In this document: positions 17,121-25,816 of the stretch, one piece after another | How the letters are laid out: each line of letters opens with the position of its first letter | How positions within the stretch are numbered: position 1 is the stretch's first letter | Assembly (NCBI RefSeq): GCF_029714305.1 | Contig: NZ_CP121647.1 | Location: 1,818,501-1,882,500, forward strand | DNA: 64,000 nucleotides | Direction of reading: 5' to 3' | DNA from: Bradyrhizobium sp. CB3481 | GTDB taxonomy: Bacteria; Pseudomonadota; Alphaproteobacteria; Rhizobiales; Xanthobacteraceae | Notes under the pieces: model-generated | What the model was told of the DNA's origin: nothing | What the model saw: the letters and a program-made list of their open reading frames with translations, nothing else | The model's database searches: none | Made by a program: the position numbers and the translations under genes

Positions 17121-18302
17121 ATGGAGCTCAATCTTTCCAGCGAGGACGCTGCATTTCGTGACGAGGTGCGCGCTTTTATTGCGGAGAATTATCCGCAGGA
17201 AATGCGCGTGCCAAATCCCGAAACTGATCTGACAAAGGAGCAGTCGCTGCTCTGGCACCGGATCCTCTACAAGAAGGGGTGGATTGCTCCGCTCTGGCCC
17301 AAGGAGTATGGCGGCCCGGGCTGGTCTGTCACGCAGCGCTTCATTTTCGAACAGGAGACGTCGCGCGCCGGGACGCTGCCGCCGCTGGCATTCAGCGTCA
17401 CCATGGTAGGCCCGGTCATCTACACGTTCGGCAACGAGGCGCAGAAGAAGAAGTTTCTGCCCCGGATTCTCTCGGGAGAGGATTGGTGGTGCCAGGGTTA
17501 TTCTGAGCCGGGCTCCGGCTCAGACCTTGCTTCGGTTCGCACCAAGGCGGTGCGCGACGGCGACCACTACATCGTGAACGGCCACAAGACCTGGACAACA
17601 CTGGCTCAGCATGCTGACTGGATATTTTGCCTAGTGCGGACAGACCCAGCAGCAAAGCCCCAGGCCGGCATCTCTTTCCTCTTGATTGATATGAAGTCGC
17701 CCGGCGTTACGGTGCGACCGATCATCACCATCGACGGCTCGCACGAGGTCAACGACGTCTTTCTTGAGGACGTCCGCGTCCCCGTGGATAATTTGATCGG
17801 TGAGGAGAACAAGGGCTGGACATACGCCAAATTTCTGCTTGGCAACGAGCGCACCAGCATGGCCGGCATCGGCCGGTCGACGCGCTATTTGGAGCGTCTC
17901 AAGCATATCGTGAAGTCCGAGGTCGGCGAGGACGATCCGGCGTTCGGGGAGTTCATCAGGGAAATCGCGCGCGTCGAGCTCGATGTGCTCGCGCTGGAGG
18001 CGACCGAACTGCGCATCGTCGCGCAGATGTCACGCGGCATCGACCCGGGACCGGCCGCATCGTTGTTCAAGATCAGGGGCACGGAGATATTCCAGCGTAT
18101 CACCGATCTGACGCACCAGGCGATCGGAAATTATGGTCTGGCCATCCGTGAGCACCCGGTAAGCGCCAATCGCTTCATGCCGGGACCCGACTATGGGCAT
18201 ACGGTGAGCGAAAAATATCTGAACTCCCGAAAGCTCAGCATTTACGGGGGATCGAATGAGATTCAGCGCAACATCATCGCGAAAGCGGTTTTGGGCCTCT
18301 GA
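17121..18302 (+). CDS. Acyl-CoA dehydrogenase, PimC-like large subunit
   Basis: A 393-residue acyl-CoA dehydrogenase. FAD-contact motifs WWCQGYSEPGSGSDLAS (about 125-141) and the C-terminal YGGSNEIQRNIIAKAVLGL are clear. From memory it closely resembles the pimeloyl-CoA dehydrogenase large subunit PimC of Rhodopseudomonas and Bradyrhizobium. It would oxidise an acyl-CoA to enoyl-CoA and pass electrons to ETF. The ATG at 17121 is used; an upstream ATG at 17100 overlaps the SDR stop. It is followed at 22 bp by a PimD-like gene, and such pairs usually form one heteromeric enzyme. Confidence 0.92.
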   Translation: MELNLSSEDAAFRDEVRAFIAENYPQEMRVPNPETDLTKEQSLLWHRILYKKGWIAPLWPKEYGGPGWSVTQRFIFEQETSRAGTLPPLAFSVTMVGPVIYTFGNEAQKKKFLPRILSGEDWWCQGYSEPGSGSDLASVRTKAVRDGDHYIVNGHKTWTTLAQHADWIFCLVRTDPAAKPQAGISFLLIDMKSPGVTVRPIITIDGSHEVNDVFLEDVRVPVDNLIGEENKGWTYAKFLLGNERTSMAGIGRSTRYLERLKHIVKSEVGEDDPAFGEFIREIARVELDVLALEATELRIVAQMSRGIDPGPAASLFKIRGTEIFQRITDLTHQAIGNYGLAIREHPVSANRFMPGPDYGHTVSEKYLNSRKLSIYGGSNEIQRNIIAKAVLGL

Positions 18303-18323
18303 CCGCATCGCACGAGGTATCCG

Positions 18324-19454
18324 ATGGATATTCAGTTGACGGAAGAACAGGAATTGCTCCGGTCCAGCATTCAACGCTTCCTGCGCGAGCAATATGATTT
18401 CGACGAGCGCCGCAAGATCGTTGCCACCGATGAAGGCTGGAGCCGCAGGCATTGGAAATCGTTCGCCGAACTCGGGCTCTGTGCCGCACCTTTCCAGGAG
18501 AGCTCCGGCGGGCTTGGCGGCGGCTCGCTCGTAACAATGATCGTGATGCAGGAGTTCGGTCGCAAGCTTGTCGTCGAGCCGTATTTTGAGACGGTTGTCC
18601 TTGCCGGTGGCCTGATCGAGGACGTCGGCTCGCTCGGGCAGCGCCAGGCGTTCCTGCCGAAGATCATGGAGGGCGAGGCGATATGGGCGCTGGCCTGGGC
18701 GGAAGGACGGTCACGTTATGACTTCAACAACGTCACCACCACTGCACGCCGCCAAGGAGACCATTTTATTCTCAGTGGAACCAAAGCTGCGGTGGTGGGA
18801 GCGCCATGGGCCGACAAGCTGATCGTTTCGGCGCGCACTTCGGGCAGCCCACGCGATCGGGACGGCGTAAGTCTGTTTGTCGTAGATCGCCATGCAACCA
18901 ATCTGCACCTGCAGAGCTTCAAGACCATGGACGGCCGGCGCGCCGCTGAACTCACGCTGATGAACGTCGAGGTGCCTGCCGCCCAGATGCTGGGCAATGA
19001 AGGCGAGGGCGTCGCGACCCTGGAGGCGGTCCGCGATCGCGCCATCGCAGCCCTTTGCGCCGAAGCGGTCGGCGCCATGACGGAGCTAAACTCTGCGACC
19101 CTTGAATACAGCAAGACGCGGAAGCAGTTCGGCGTTGCACTGGGGACGTTTCAGGTGCTGCAGCACCGCATGGTCGACATGTTCATCGCGCTCGAGGAAT
19201 CCATTTCGCTCACGCAGCATCTCAATCTAAGCCTGGCATCGAAGGAACCTAACGGATCGAAACTTGCGTCCGGCGCCAAGACGAAGGTGGGCTATGCCGC
19301 CCGTTTCGTCGCGGAGCAGGCCGTGCAGTTGCACGGCGGCATGGGCATGAGCGACGAGTTGAACGTCGGCCACTACTTCAAGCGAATAAGCTCCATCAAC
19401 GTCCAGTTCGGCGATCCCGCCTATCATCTGATGCGGTACGCGCAGCAGAACTGA
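18324..19454 (+). CDS. Acyl-CoA dehydrogenase, PimD-like small subunit
   Basis: A 376-residue acyl-CoA dehydrogenase-fold protein of the PimD kind. It has the N-terminal DIQLTEEQELLRSSIQRFL, a central beta domain, TRKQFGVALGTFQVLQHRMVDM (partly quoted) and LHGGMGMSDELNVGHYFKR at the C-terminus. The catalytic base Glu of classical enzymes is not obvious, which fits a partner subunit. With the gene at 17121 it probably forms a two-subunit dehydrogenase for dicarboxylyl- or branched acyl-CoA. A thiolase gene follows. Confidence 0.9.
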   Translation: MDIQLTEEQELLRSSIQRFLREQYDFDERRKIVATDEGWSRRHWKSFAELGLCAAPFQESSGGLGGGSLVTMIVMQEFGRKLVVEPYFETVVLAGGLIEDVGSLGQRQAFLPKIMEGEAIWALAWAEGRSRYDFNNVTTTARRQGDHFILSGTKAAVVGAPWADKLIVSARTSGSPRDRDGVSLFVVDRHATNLHLQSFKTMDGRRAAELTLMNVEVPAAQMLGNEGEGVATLEAVRDRAIAALCAEAVGAMTELNSATLEYSKTRKQFGVALGTFQVLQHRMVDMFIALEESISLTQHLNLSLASKEPNGSKLASGAKTKVGYAARFVAEQAVQLHGGMGMSDELNVGHYFKRISSINVQFGDPAYHLMRYAQQN

Positions 19455-19507
19455 ATTCCCTTCCATCGCAGCAAATATCGACTCCTGCACCCGCTCAGAG
19501 GTAGACA

Positions 19508-20695
19508 ATGACTGAAGCCGTGATCGTCTCGACCGCCCGTACTCCCATTGGCAAGGCTTACAAGGGCGCCCTCAACAATACCGAGGGCGCGACACTGCTG
19601 GGTCATGCCATTTCCGCTGCACTGTCGCGCGCTAACGTGGACGGCTCCGAGGTCGAAGATGTCGTGATGGGTTGCGCCATGCAACAGGGTACCACCGGCA
19701 CGAACATCGCGCGAAAGGCGCTGCTGCGTGCCGGACTTCCGGTGAGCGTGGCCGGAACCACCATCGACCGCCAATGCGCGTCCGGCCTCCAGGCGATTGC
19801 GCTGGCCGCACGTTCGGTGATTTTCGATGGCGTGGAAGTCGCCATCGGCGGCGGCGGCGAATCCATCAGCCTGGTTCAGAATAACCAGTTCAACAGCTTT
19901 CATGCCGTCGATCCCGAACTGCTTGCGATGAAAGGGGACGCCTATATTGCCATGCTGGATACCGCCGAGGTCGTGGCGAAACGCTACGGCATCTCGCGCG
20001 AACGCCAGGATGAGTACAGCCTGGAGAGCCAGCGCCGGACGGCGGCTGCGCAGCAGGCCGGACGGTTCAACGACGAACTCGCACCGATCAAGACCACGAT
20101 GGCGGTCACAGACAAGGCGACTGGCGCCGTCTCGTACCAGCAAGTGACGCTCTCGTCGGATGAAGGGCCGCGTCCGGACACCACGGCAGAAGGGCTCGCG
20201 GGAGTGAAGCCTGCCAAGGGGCCAGGGTTCACGGTTACCGGGGGCAATGCCAGTCAGCTTTCGGATGGCGCCAGCGCCGCTGTCATCATGAGCGATAAGC
20301 TCGCGGCGCAAAAGGGGCTGAAGCCACTTGGTATCTTCCGCGGCTTTGTCTCGGCTGGTTGTGAACCTGACGAGATGGGCGTTGGTCCGGTCTATGCCGT
20401 GCCCCGATTACTCAAGCGACATGGACTAAAGATCGACGACATCGACCTGTGGGAATTGAACGAGGCATTCGCGGTGCAAGTCATCCATTGCCGCGACAAG
20501 CTGGGGATCGATCCCGAAAAGCTCAATGTCAACGGGGGCTCGATTGCGGTCGGCCATCCCTACGGCATGACCGGGGCGCGGCTGACCGGCCATGCCCTGA
20601 TCGAGGGACGCCGGCGCAAAGCGAAGTATGCTGTTGTAACCATGTGTGTTGGCGGCGGCATGGGCGCCGCGGGCCTTCTCGAAATCATCCACTGA
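19508..20695 (+). CDS. Thiolase (acetyl-CoA acyltransferase)
   Basis: A 395-residue thiolase. The acylated Cys is in [11 protein letters not shown] (about residue 90), ELNEAFAVQ and [17 protein letters not shown] carry the catalytic His, and [13 protein letters not shown] holds the second Cys. It would cleave a 3-ketoacyl-CoA with CoA, ending the beta-oxidation-like sequence begun by the dehydrogenase pair upstream. The region lacks an obvious 3-hydroxyacyl-CoA dehydrogenase of the classical type; one of the SDRs might serve. AGAGGTA precedes the ATG. Confidence 0.94.
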   Translation: MTEAVIVSTARTPIGKAYKGALNNTEGATLLGHAISAALSRANVDGSEVEDVVMGCAMQQGTTGTNIARKALLRAGLPVSVAGTTIDRQCASGLQAIALAARSVIFDGVEVAIGGGGESISLVQNNQFNSFHAVDPELLAMKGDAYIAMLDTAEVVAKRYGISRERQDEYSLESQRRTAAAQQAGRFNDELAPIKTTMAVTDKATGAVSYQQVTLSSDEGPRPDTTAEGLAGVKPAKGPGFTVTGGNASQLSDGASAAVIMSDKLAAQKGLKPLGIFRGFVSAGCEPDEMGVGPVYAVPRLLKRHGLKIDDIDLWELNEAFAVQVIHCRDKLGIDPEKLNVNGGSIAVGHPYGMTGARLTGHALIEGRRRKAKYAVVTMCVGGGMGAAGLLEIIH

Positions 20696-20717
20696 CGAAG
20701 ACCGGGGCCATTGGGCC

Positions 20718-20730
20718 GTACATTTTGTAC
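20718..20730. promoter_or_regulatory. Palindrome GTAC-N5-GTAC
   Basis: GTAC-ATTTT-GTAC lies 15 bp before the flavoprotein start at 20745. Such GTAC repeats occur in binding sites of some HxlR and MarR proteins. It is short, so chance is possible. Confidence 0.3.
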
Positions 20731-20744
20731 TCTTGGAGGTACGT

Positions 20745-21749
20745 GTGAAGACAGCAATAACCGAGATGTTTGGCATCGAACATCCGATCATCCAGGGCGG
20801 AATGCACTACGTGGGATTCGCCGAACTCGCGGCCGCGGTGTCGAATGCCGGGGGGCTCGGCGTGATTACGGGCCTGACGCAGCGGACGCCGGAGCTATTG
20901 GCCAAGGAGATCGCGCGCTGCCGCGATATGACGGACAAGCCGTTCGGCGTGAACCTGACTTTTCTGCCGACCTTCACGGCGCCCCCGTATCCTGAATATA
21001 TCGCCGCCATCAGGGAGGGCGGCGTCAAGATCGTCGAAACCGCCGGGCGCAGCCCCGAACAGTATATGCCGGCCCTCAAGGCAGCCGGTATCAAGGTGAT
21101 CCACAAATGCACGTCCGTCCGGCATTCGCTGAAGGCTGAGCAAATCGGCTGCGATGCCGTCAGCGTCGACGGGTTTGAGTGCGGCGGTCATCCCGGCGAG
21201 GATGATATGCCCAACATGATCCTGTTGCCGCGTGCAGCCGAAGAACTCAAAATACCGTTCGTTGCTTCCGGCGGCATGGCGGACGCCCGCAGCCTGGTTG
21301 CGGCACTGGCAATGGGGGCTTCTGGCATGAACATGGGCACCCGCTTCATCGCCACCAAGGAAGCGCCGGTGCACGAGAACGTCAAGAATTCGCTGGTCAA
21401 GGCGTCGGAACTCGACACGCGCCTGGTCATGCGGGCGCTCAGGAATACCGAGCGGGTCTTGAACAACAAGGGCGTCGAGCACCTGCTCGAGATTGAACGC
21501 GAGAAAGGCAAGGGCCTGAAGATCGACGACATCCACGACCAGGTGGCAGGCGTCTATCCCAAGGTGATGATCGACGGCGATATGGATGCGGGCGCCTGGA
21601 GCTGCGGCATGGTCGTTGGACTCATTCACGACATTCCGACGGTGAAGGAGCTGATCGACCGCATCATGACGGATGCCGAGCGGCTGATCAGGGAAAGGCT
21701 TACGGGATTCCTGGACGCCGACAGCAAGCAAGCCCTGAAGGTTGCGTGA
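20745..21749 (+). CDS. Nitronate monooxygenase-like FMN protein
   Basis: A 334-residue TIM-barrel FMN protein of the nitronate monooxygenase / 2-nitropropane dioxygenase family. Marks are IEHPIIQGGMHYVG, SNAGGLGVITG, GFECGGHPGEDD (His and Gly for FMN and substrate) and GGMADARSLVAALAMGASG. Members in CoA-catabolic clusters may act as enoyl reductases or oxidise nitroalkane-like compounds, so nitronate need not be the substrate. The GTG at 20745 follows GGAGG with 5-nt spacing. It lies in the middle of the plus-strand catabolic operon. Confidence 0.88.
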   Translation: MKTAITEMFGIEHPIIQGGMHYVGFAELAAAVSNAGGLGVITGLTQRTPELLAKEIARCRDMTDKPFGVNLTFLPTFTAPPYPEYIAAIREGGVKIVETAGRSPEQYMPALKAAGIKVIHKCTSVRHSLKAEQIGCDAVSVDGFECGGHPGEDDMPNMILLPRAAEELKIPFVASGGMADARSLVAALAMGASGMNMGTRFIATKEAPVHENVKNSLVKASELDTRLVMRALRNTERVLNNKGVEHLLEIEREKGKGLKIDDIHDQVAGVYPKVMIDGDMDAGAWSCGMVVGLIHDIPTVKELIDRIMTDAERLIRERLTGFLDADSKQALKVA

Positions 21750-21764
21750 AGGCACGACGGGAAC

Positions 21765-22598
21765 ATGCACGTGGCAGAAGATCGGATCGAGGTCGACACC
21801 GGCACAGGGGAGTTGCTCTGTGAAATCCGGGATCGCGTCGCGCTCATCACGCTGAACCGGCCTGAGGCGCGCAACGCCTTGTCCGATCGACTGACTCCTG
21901 CGCTCCGACGCATGATCCGGCAGTGCGGCGACGAGGCCAACGTCGGCGCACTGCTTATCACCGGTGCCGGCAAGGCCTTTTGCGCCGGCGGCGATGTCAA
22001 GGGAATGGGGAGCAATTCTGCGAACGCTGAAACACCGATCGATGAGCGGATCGCCGACTTACGCATCAAACAGCGTACTCTCACGGGTGCGTTGGCGGCA
22101 TTGCGAAAGCCGACGATCGCGGCGCTTCCCGGGCCCGCGGCGGGCGCCGGGCTTGCGCTCGCGCTCGCCTGCGACATGCGAATCGCCGCTGAATCGGCGG
22201 TGATGACCACGGGATATGCCCGCATCGCCTTGACGGGGGATTACGGCATCGCCTGGCTGCTGACGCGGCTGGTGGGAACGTCCCGTGCACGCGAGTTGAT
22301 GTTCCTGTCGGAGCGGATCGACGCACGCCGCTGCGAAGCCCTGGGACTTGTCAACCGCGTGGTGGCCGACGCCGAGCTTCGCGAAGTTGCATTTGCACTT
22401 GCAAGGTCCTTGGCCGCAGGCCCCTTGCAGGCTTTCGCGGGCATCAAGGACAACCTTGACCATGCCTTGACCACGGACCTTCTGGATTCGATGGACCAGG
22501 AAGCGGCTTACATGGTCCGCTCCGCGCGGACGACGGATCACAAGGAAGCGGTGCGCGCCTTCGTCGACAAGCGCAAACCGGTATTCGTCGGGCACTAG
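21765..22598 (+). CDS. Enoyl-CoA hydratase/isomerase
   Basis: A 277-residue crotonase-fold protein. ALITLNRPEARNALSDRL starts the fold, GAGKAFCAGGDVKGMG forms the first oxyanion loop (about residues 65-80), and PTIAALPGPAAGAGLALALACDM the second. It probably hydrates the enoyl-CoA made by the PimC/PimD-like pair. It starts 15 bp after the flavoprotein stop, so the two are co-transcribed. A crotonase paralogue is encoded at 23673. Confidence 0.92.
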   Translation: MHVAEDRIEVDTGTGELLCEIRDRVALITLNRPEARNALSDRLTPALRRMIRQCGDEANVGALLITGAGKAFCAGGDVKGMGSNSANAETPIDERIADLRIKQRTLTGALAALRKPTIAALPGPAAGAGLALALACDMRIAAESAVMTTGYARIALTGDYGIAWLLTRLVGTSRARELMFLSERIDARRCEALGLVNRVVADAELREVAFALARSLAAGPLQAFAGIKDNLDHALTTDLLDSMDQEAAYMVRSARTTDHKEAVRAFVDKRKPVFVGH

Positions 22599-22621
22599 CG
22601 TGCGTTAATCTGGAGGCCCGT

Positions 22622-22804
22622 TTGATCCCGAAGAGATCGTCAATGGATGCGCGGCAGGCCGCTGCCGGCGCAATTGCAACCATGGTCGGTTCGATCGTGC
22701 TCGCGCGCGCGGCCGGCGACAAGCGGCTGTCTGACGCTCTTCTGGAGGCGGGTCGGCAGGCCGTGCGCGATCAGGCCACGAGCGCAGGCGCGGAGTGCGG
22801 CTAG
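22622..22804 (+). pseudogene. TetR-family regulator, C-terminal remnant
   Basis: A 60-codon frame whose residues 8-50 (ARQAAAGAIATMVGSIVLAR and onward) match the pattern at the C-terminus of TetR regulators, such as ATMVGAVTLSRVVNDPDLAQ in the 1039 protein. The DNA-binding domain is absent, so I read it as the tail of a deleted regulator gene. Its strand fits the operon, and its loss may have freed the neighbouring genes from a local repressor. Confidence 0.6.
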
Positions 22805-22808
22805 GCGA

Positions 22809-22825
22809 ATGTTCAACACGAACAT
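22809..22825. promoter_or_regulatory. Palindrome ATGTTC-N5-GAACAT
   Basis: Perfect 6-bp arms (22809-22814 and 22820-22825) with AACAC in between, directly after the TetR remnant and 43 bp before the flavin reductase start. It may be an operator, possibly left from the lost TetR system. Confidence 0.4.
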
Positions 22826-22867
22826 CACTGTTGGTTGAGGATCAAGTCATCTGGGAGGCGTTTCAGC

Positions 22868-23518
22868 GTGGATACCGAAAACATACACTTCTACGAGCCA
22901 TCCAAGGGGCATGGACTTCATAACCCGTTCAACGCGATCATTGCGCCGCGTCCCATCGGCTGGATTTCCTCCCGAAACGCGAAGGGGCAACTCAACCTTG
23001 CGCCTTACAGCTTCTTCAATGCGTTCAATTATGACCCGCCGATCCTGGGATTTGCATCCATTTCCTGGAAAGACAGCGTCCAGAACGTGTTGGAAACGCG
23101 TGAGTTCGTCTGGAACCTCGTGACCAGGGAATTGGGCGAACAGATGAACAAGACGGCGGCCCCGCTGGCACACGGTGTAAGTGAATTCGAGAGCGCAGGA
23201 TTGACGGCCGCGCCTAGCCGCCATGTCAGCGTCCCGCGCGTGCGCGAATGCCGGGCGGCGATGGAATGCAAAGTGACCGAGGTCGTCCAGTTCAAGAACT
23301 GGAAGGGCGAGACGGTCCAGGGATGGCTTGTTCTCGGCGAGGTCGTCGCGGTTTACATCGACAAAACCCTCATCAAAGACGGCGTTTATCAGACCGCGCT
23401 TGCCAATCCGATCCTTCGTGCTGGACGGGGCGGGGACTACGTCGAGGTAACCGAGGACCGAATGTTCGAAATGGATCGACCGCCCGGCAGCAGTCATCCT
23501 GCTTTCCATGGCTCCTAG
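22868..23518 (+). CDS. Flavin reductase-like (FMN-binding split-barrel) protein
   Basis: A 216-residue protein of the flavin-reductase-like domain family. The N-terminal NAIIAPRPIGWISSRNAKGQLNLAPYSFF is the family hallmark (FMN-contact RPIGWIS and the NLAPYSFFNA segment). Many such proteins are FMN-binding reductases or esterase-like enzymes and supply reduced flavin to monooxygenases. No partner oxygenase is next to it. The GTG at 22868 follows GGGAGG; the longer TTG start at 22835 looks less likely. Confidence 0.87.
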   Translation: MDTENIHFYEPSKGHGLHNPFNAIIAPRPIGWISSRNAKGQLNLAPYSFFNAFNYDPPILGFASISWKDSVQNVLETREFVWNLVTRELGEQMNKTAAPLAHGVSEFESAGLTAAPSRHVSVPRVRECRAAMECKVTEVVQFKNWKGETVQGWLVLGEVVAVYIDKTLIKDGVYQTALANPILRAGRGGDYVEVTEDRMFEMDRPPGSSHPAFHGS

Positions 23519-23586
23519 GGAGATCGCAGGGCACGAGCGCAGGCATGCTGTTTTCGTTCGGCATTTGATGCAGGACAAAATTATAG

Positions 23587-23601
23587 CTTGCAAAATGCAA
23601 G
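23587..23601. promoter_or_regulatory. Palindrome CTTGC-N5-GCAAG
   Basis: Perfect arms around AAAAT, 71 bp upstream of the next crotonase gene, in an AT-richer patch likely to be a promoter. Its arms differ from those of the AGTTC series, so another regulator is implied if it is a true operator. Confidence 0.4.
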
Positions 23602-23672
23602 TCATGATGTAGCGTTGCGATTACGGTTAGAATAATCGCGGTCGCGAGAGCCGCCGGCAATAGGAGGCAGCT

Positions 23673-24470
23673 TTGTCCGAGGATGCATTGGTAACGCGCG
23701 AGCAGCGCGGCAATATCTCCGTTTTGACGATGGTTTACCGGCCGTACAACCTGCTCGGCCCCAAGCTCCTCAACGCGATCGTGGAGCACGTGGAGGCAGC
23801 GCAAAGGGCAGGCAGCCGCGCCATCGTCATCCGTAGCGGACTGCGGCATTTCTCCGCCGGTGCAGATCTGGATATCTTCGAGAAGCGGGTCGAGGCAGGC
23901 AGCGGAGATCAGGTCGGTGAAAATCGGCGGCTGAACGGCGTCGAATTCCTGCGCTTCATGGAACTGCTACCAATTCCGTTAATCGCCAGCGTTCACGGCG
24001 TTTGCCTGGGCGGCGGTCTGGAGCTTGCGCTGTCGTGCGATTACATCATCGCGGCATCTTCGGCGAAGATCGGCTCTGTCGAAGCGACGCTTGGGCTACA
24101 TCCTTTGCTGGGCGGAATCCAGCGCCAGGTGCAGCGGATCGGCGCGCAGCGCGCAAAGGAGATGTCGATGCTGGCGCGGCGCTACGATGCGCCGACGCTG
24201 GAGAAGTGGGGATTGATCAATCTCACGGTTCCGGAAGAGTCGTTGGAGACGGCGACCATGGCCATCGCGGAGGAGTTTGCGCAAGGCCCCACGGTGGCGC
24301 ATGCCGCGACCAAGGAGCTCGCGCATATCGCCGTCAATCAAGGCGTGGTAGCTGCGGACGAGGCGATGGCAAGAGTACAGGCGCCGATCTGGGCATCGGA
24401 AGATCTCAAGACCGGCCTTGCGTCGTTCCGCAAGAACGGACCCGGCCTCGCCAAGTTCGCGGGGCGCTGA
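23673..24470 (+). CDS. Enoyl-CoA hydratase/isomerase
   Basis: A 265-residue crotonase-family protein. RHFSAGADLDIF gives the first oxyanion loop and GVCLGGGLELALSCDYI the second; Glu residues around SVEATLGLHPLLGG sit where catalytic residues lie in hydratases. The family also includes isomerases, ring hydrolases and thioesterases, so the reaction is open. TTG at 23673 is preceded by AGGAGG. It ends 2 bp before the next CoA transferase ATG, a tight operon. Confidence 0.9.
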   Translation: MSEDALVTREQRGNISVLTMVYRPYNLLGPKLLNAIVEHVEAAQRAGSRAIVIRSGLRHFSAGADLDIFEKRVEAGSGDQVGENRRLNGVEFLRFMELLPIPLIASVHGVCLGGGLELALSCDYIIAASSAKIGSVEATLGLHPLLGGIQRQVQRIGAQRAKEMSMLARRYDAPTLEKWGLINLTVPEESLETATMAIAEEFAQGPTVAHAATKELAHIAVNQGVVAADEAMARVQAPIWASEDLKTGLASFRKNGPGLAKFAGR

Positions 24471-24471
24471 C

Positions 24472-25737
24472 ATGAGTGGCCCCTTGAATGGAATCCGTGT
24501 CGTCGACTTCTCCCGCGTGCTGGCTGGTCCGCTGTGCGCTCGAACGTTGCAGGACCTCGGAGCCGAGGTCATCAAGATCGAACCGCCAAGTCCCGATGTC
24601 TCGCGCTTCGCGTTTCCTTCGACCGACGGGATGTCGGGCTATTACGCCCAGCAGAACGCCGGCAAGCGCAATGTCAGTATCAATCTCAATATCCCGGGCG
24701 CCTATGAGCTGGCGCTGAGACTCTGCGACACCGCCGATATCGTGGTCGAAAACTTCCGTGCCGGCACGCTGGGTTTCTTCGGCCTCGATTACGAGACTCT
24801 GTCCAAACGCAATCCGCGCCTGATCTACGCCTCGATTACCGGCTACGGCCAGGGTGGTCCGTGGCGGAGCCGGATGGCCTATGCGCCAACCGTGCAGGCC
24901 GAGGCCGGCTTCACCGAAAACAGCGTTCGTCACTACGGCAGCGCGCTGACCGAGCCGCGTACCGACAGCCTGTCACATGCCGACGTCTATGCTGGACTCC
25001 AGGCGGTGATCGCGATTCTTGCGGCGCTCAACAGCCGGCAGAAGACCGGACAGGGCCAGTATATCGATGTCGCGATGGCGGCAACGCTGCTCGCGGTTAA
25101 CGAACGCGCGCATGTCGACCTGTCGGATGACGACATCGGGGCAGAGCCCGCAGTGCTCGGGGCCACAGACTGCTCGTTCTTCACAGGGCCGCAAGGCGAG
25201 CACTTCACCGTCGCGACCAGCATCGTCGGAAGCCGGACCTTTCCGTCGTGGCTGCGCGCCATGCGCCGCGTCGATCTGATAGACGATCCGCGGTTCTCCA
25301 CTGCCGCCGCGCGCCGGCTGAATTTCGGCGTGCTGCACCAGATCATCCAGTCCTGGATCCTGACGTTTCCGGATATGGCGACCCTCGATGCCCAGTTCGA
25401 CGAGGCCAAGATCGCCATGGGTGAGATCCGGTCGATCAAGGAGCTAACGGCGTCGGAGTGGAGCGATTACTGGGGTGCCGTGCAACACGTTTCCGACCGC
25501 AGCGGCGGCGAGTATCGACTGCCGGGCCGGCCGTGGCGATTCTCGGCCGAAGAGTTGACGCCAATTGGCACGCCTGCTTTTCAGGGCGAGCATAATTTCG
25601 CGGTCTTCAGCGAGCTCGGCGTCAGCGAGGCGGAGCTGAAGCGCCTGAGCGAAGCAGGCGTACTCGTCACGCATCGCCGCGCGCTGGAGCCTGAGATCGC
25701 AGCCAAAGCGCAGGCCGAGCCGGGTCAGGCCGCCTGA
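24472..25737 (+). CDS. Family III CoA transferase (CaiB/BaiF)
   Basis: A 421-residue CaiB/BaiF protein, paralogous to the one at 11891: GPLNGIRVVDFSRVLAGPL, LGAEVIKIEPPSPDVSRF, QNAGKRNVSINLN and VENFRAGTLGFFGLDYETL match family landmarks. The catalytic Asp region (SHADVYAGL, about residue 165) is present. It probably moves CoA to the acid used by the neighbouring hydratase. It starts just after the crotonase stop and ends the plus-strand run. Confidence 0.9.
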   Translation: MSGPLNGIRVVDFSRVLAGPLCARTLQDLGAEVIKIEPPSPDVSRFAFPSTDGMSGYYAQQNAGKRNVSINLNIPGAYELALRLCDTADIVVENFRAGTLGFFGLDYETLSKRNPRLIYASITGYGQGGPWRSRMAYAPTVQAEAGFTENSVRHYGSALTEPRTDSLSHADVYAGLQAVIAILAALNSRQKTGQGQYIDVAMAATLLAVNERAHVDLSDDDIGAEPAVLGATDCSFFTGPQGEHFTVATSIVGSRTFPSWLRAMRRVDLIDDPRFSTAAARRLNFGVLHQIIQSWILTFPDMATLDAQFDEAKIAMGEIRSIKELTASEWSDYWGAVQHVSDRSGGEYRLPGRPWRFSAEELTPIGTPAFQGEHNFAVFSELGVSEAELKRLSEAGVLVTHRRALEPEIAAKAQAEPGQAA

Positions 25738-25769
25738 TAATGAAGCGCGGAAGGGCTCTGGACATACGC

Positions 25770-25801
25770 GAATTCCGCTCAATATGGTATGAGCTGAGTT
25801 C
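25770..25801. promoter_or_regulatory. Imperfect 32-bp palindrome before HxlR gene
   Basis: Twelve-base arms around an 8-nt centre, 10 of 12 pairs matching (GAATTCCGCTCA against GAACTCAGCTCA). It ends 15 bp before the HxlR start at 25817, a typical autoregulatory position. Confidence 0.45.
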
Positions 25802-25816
25802 GGGGTTGAAAGAGCT

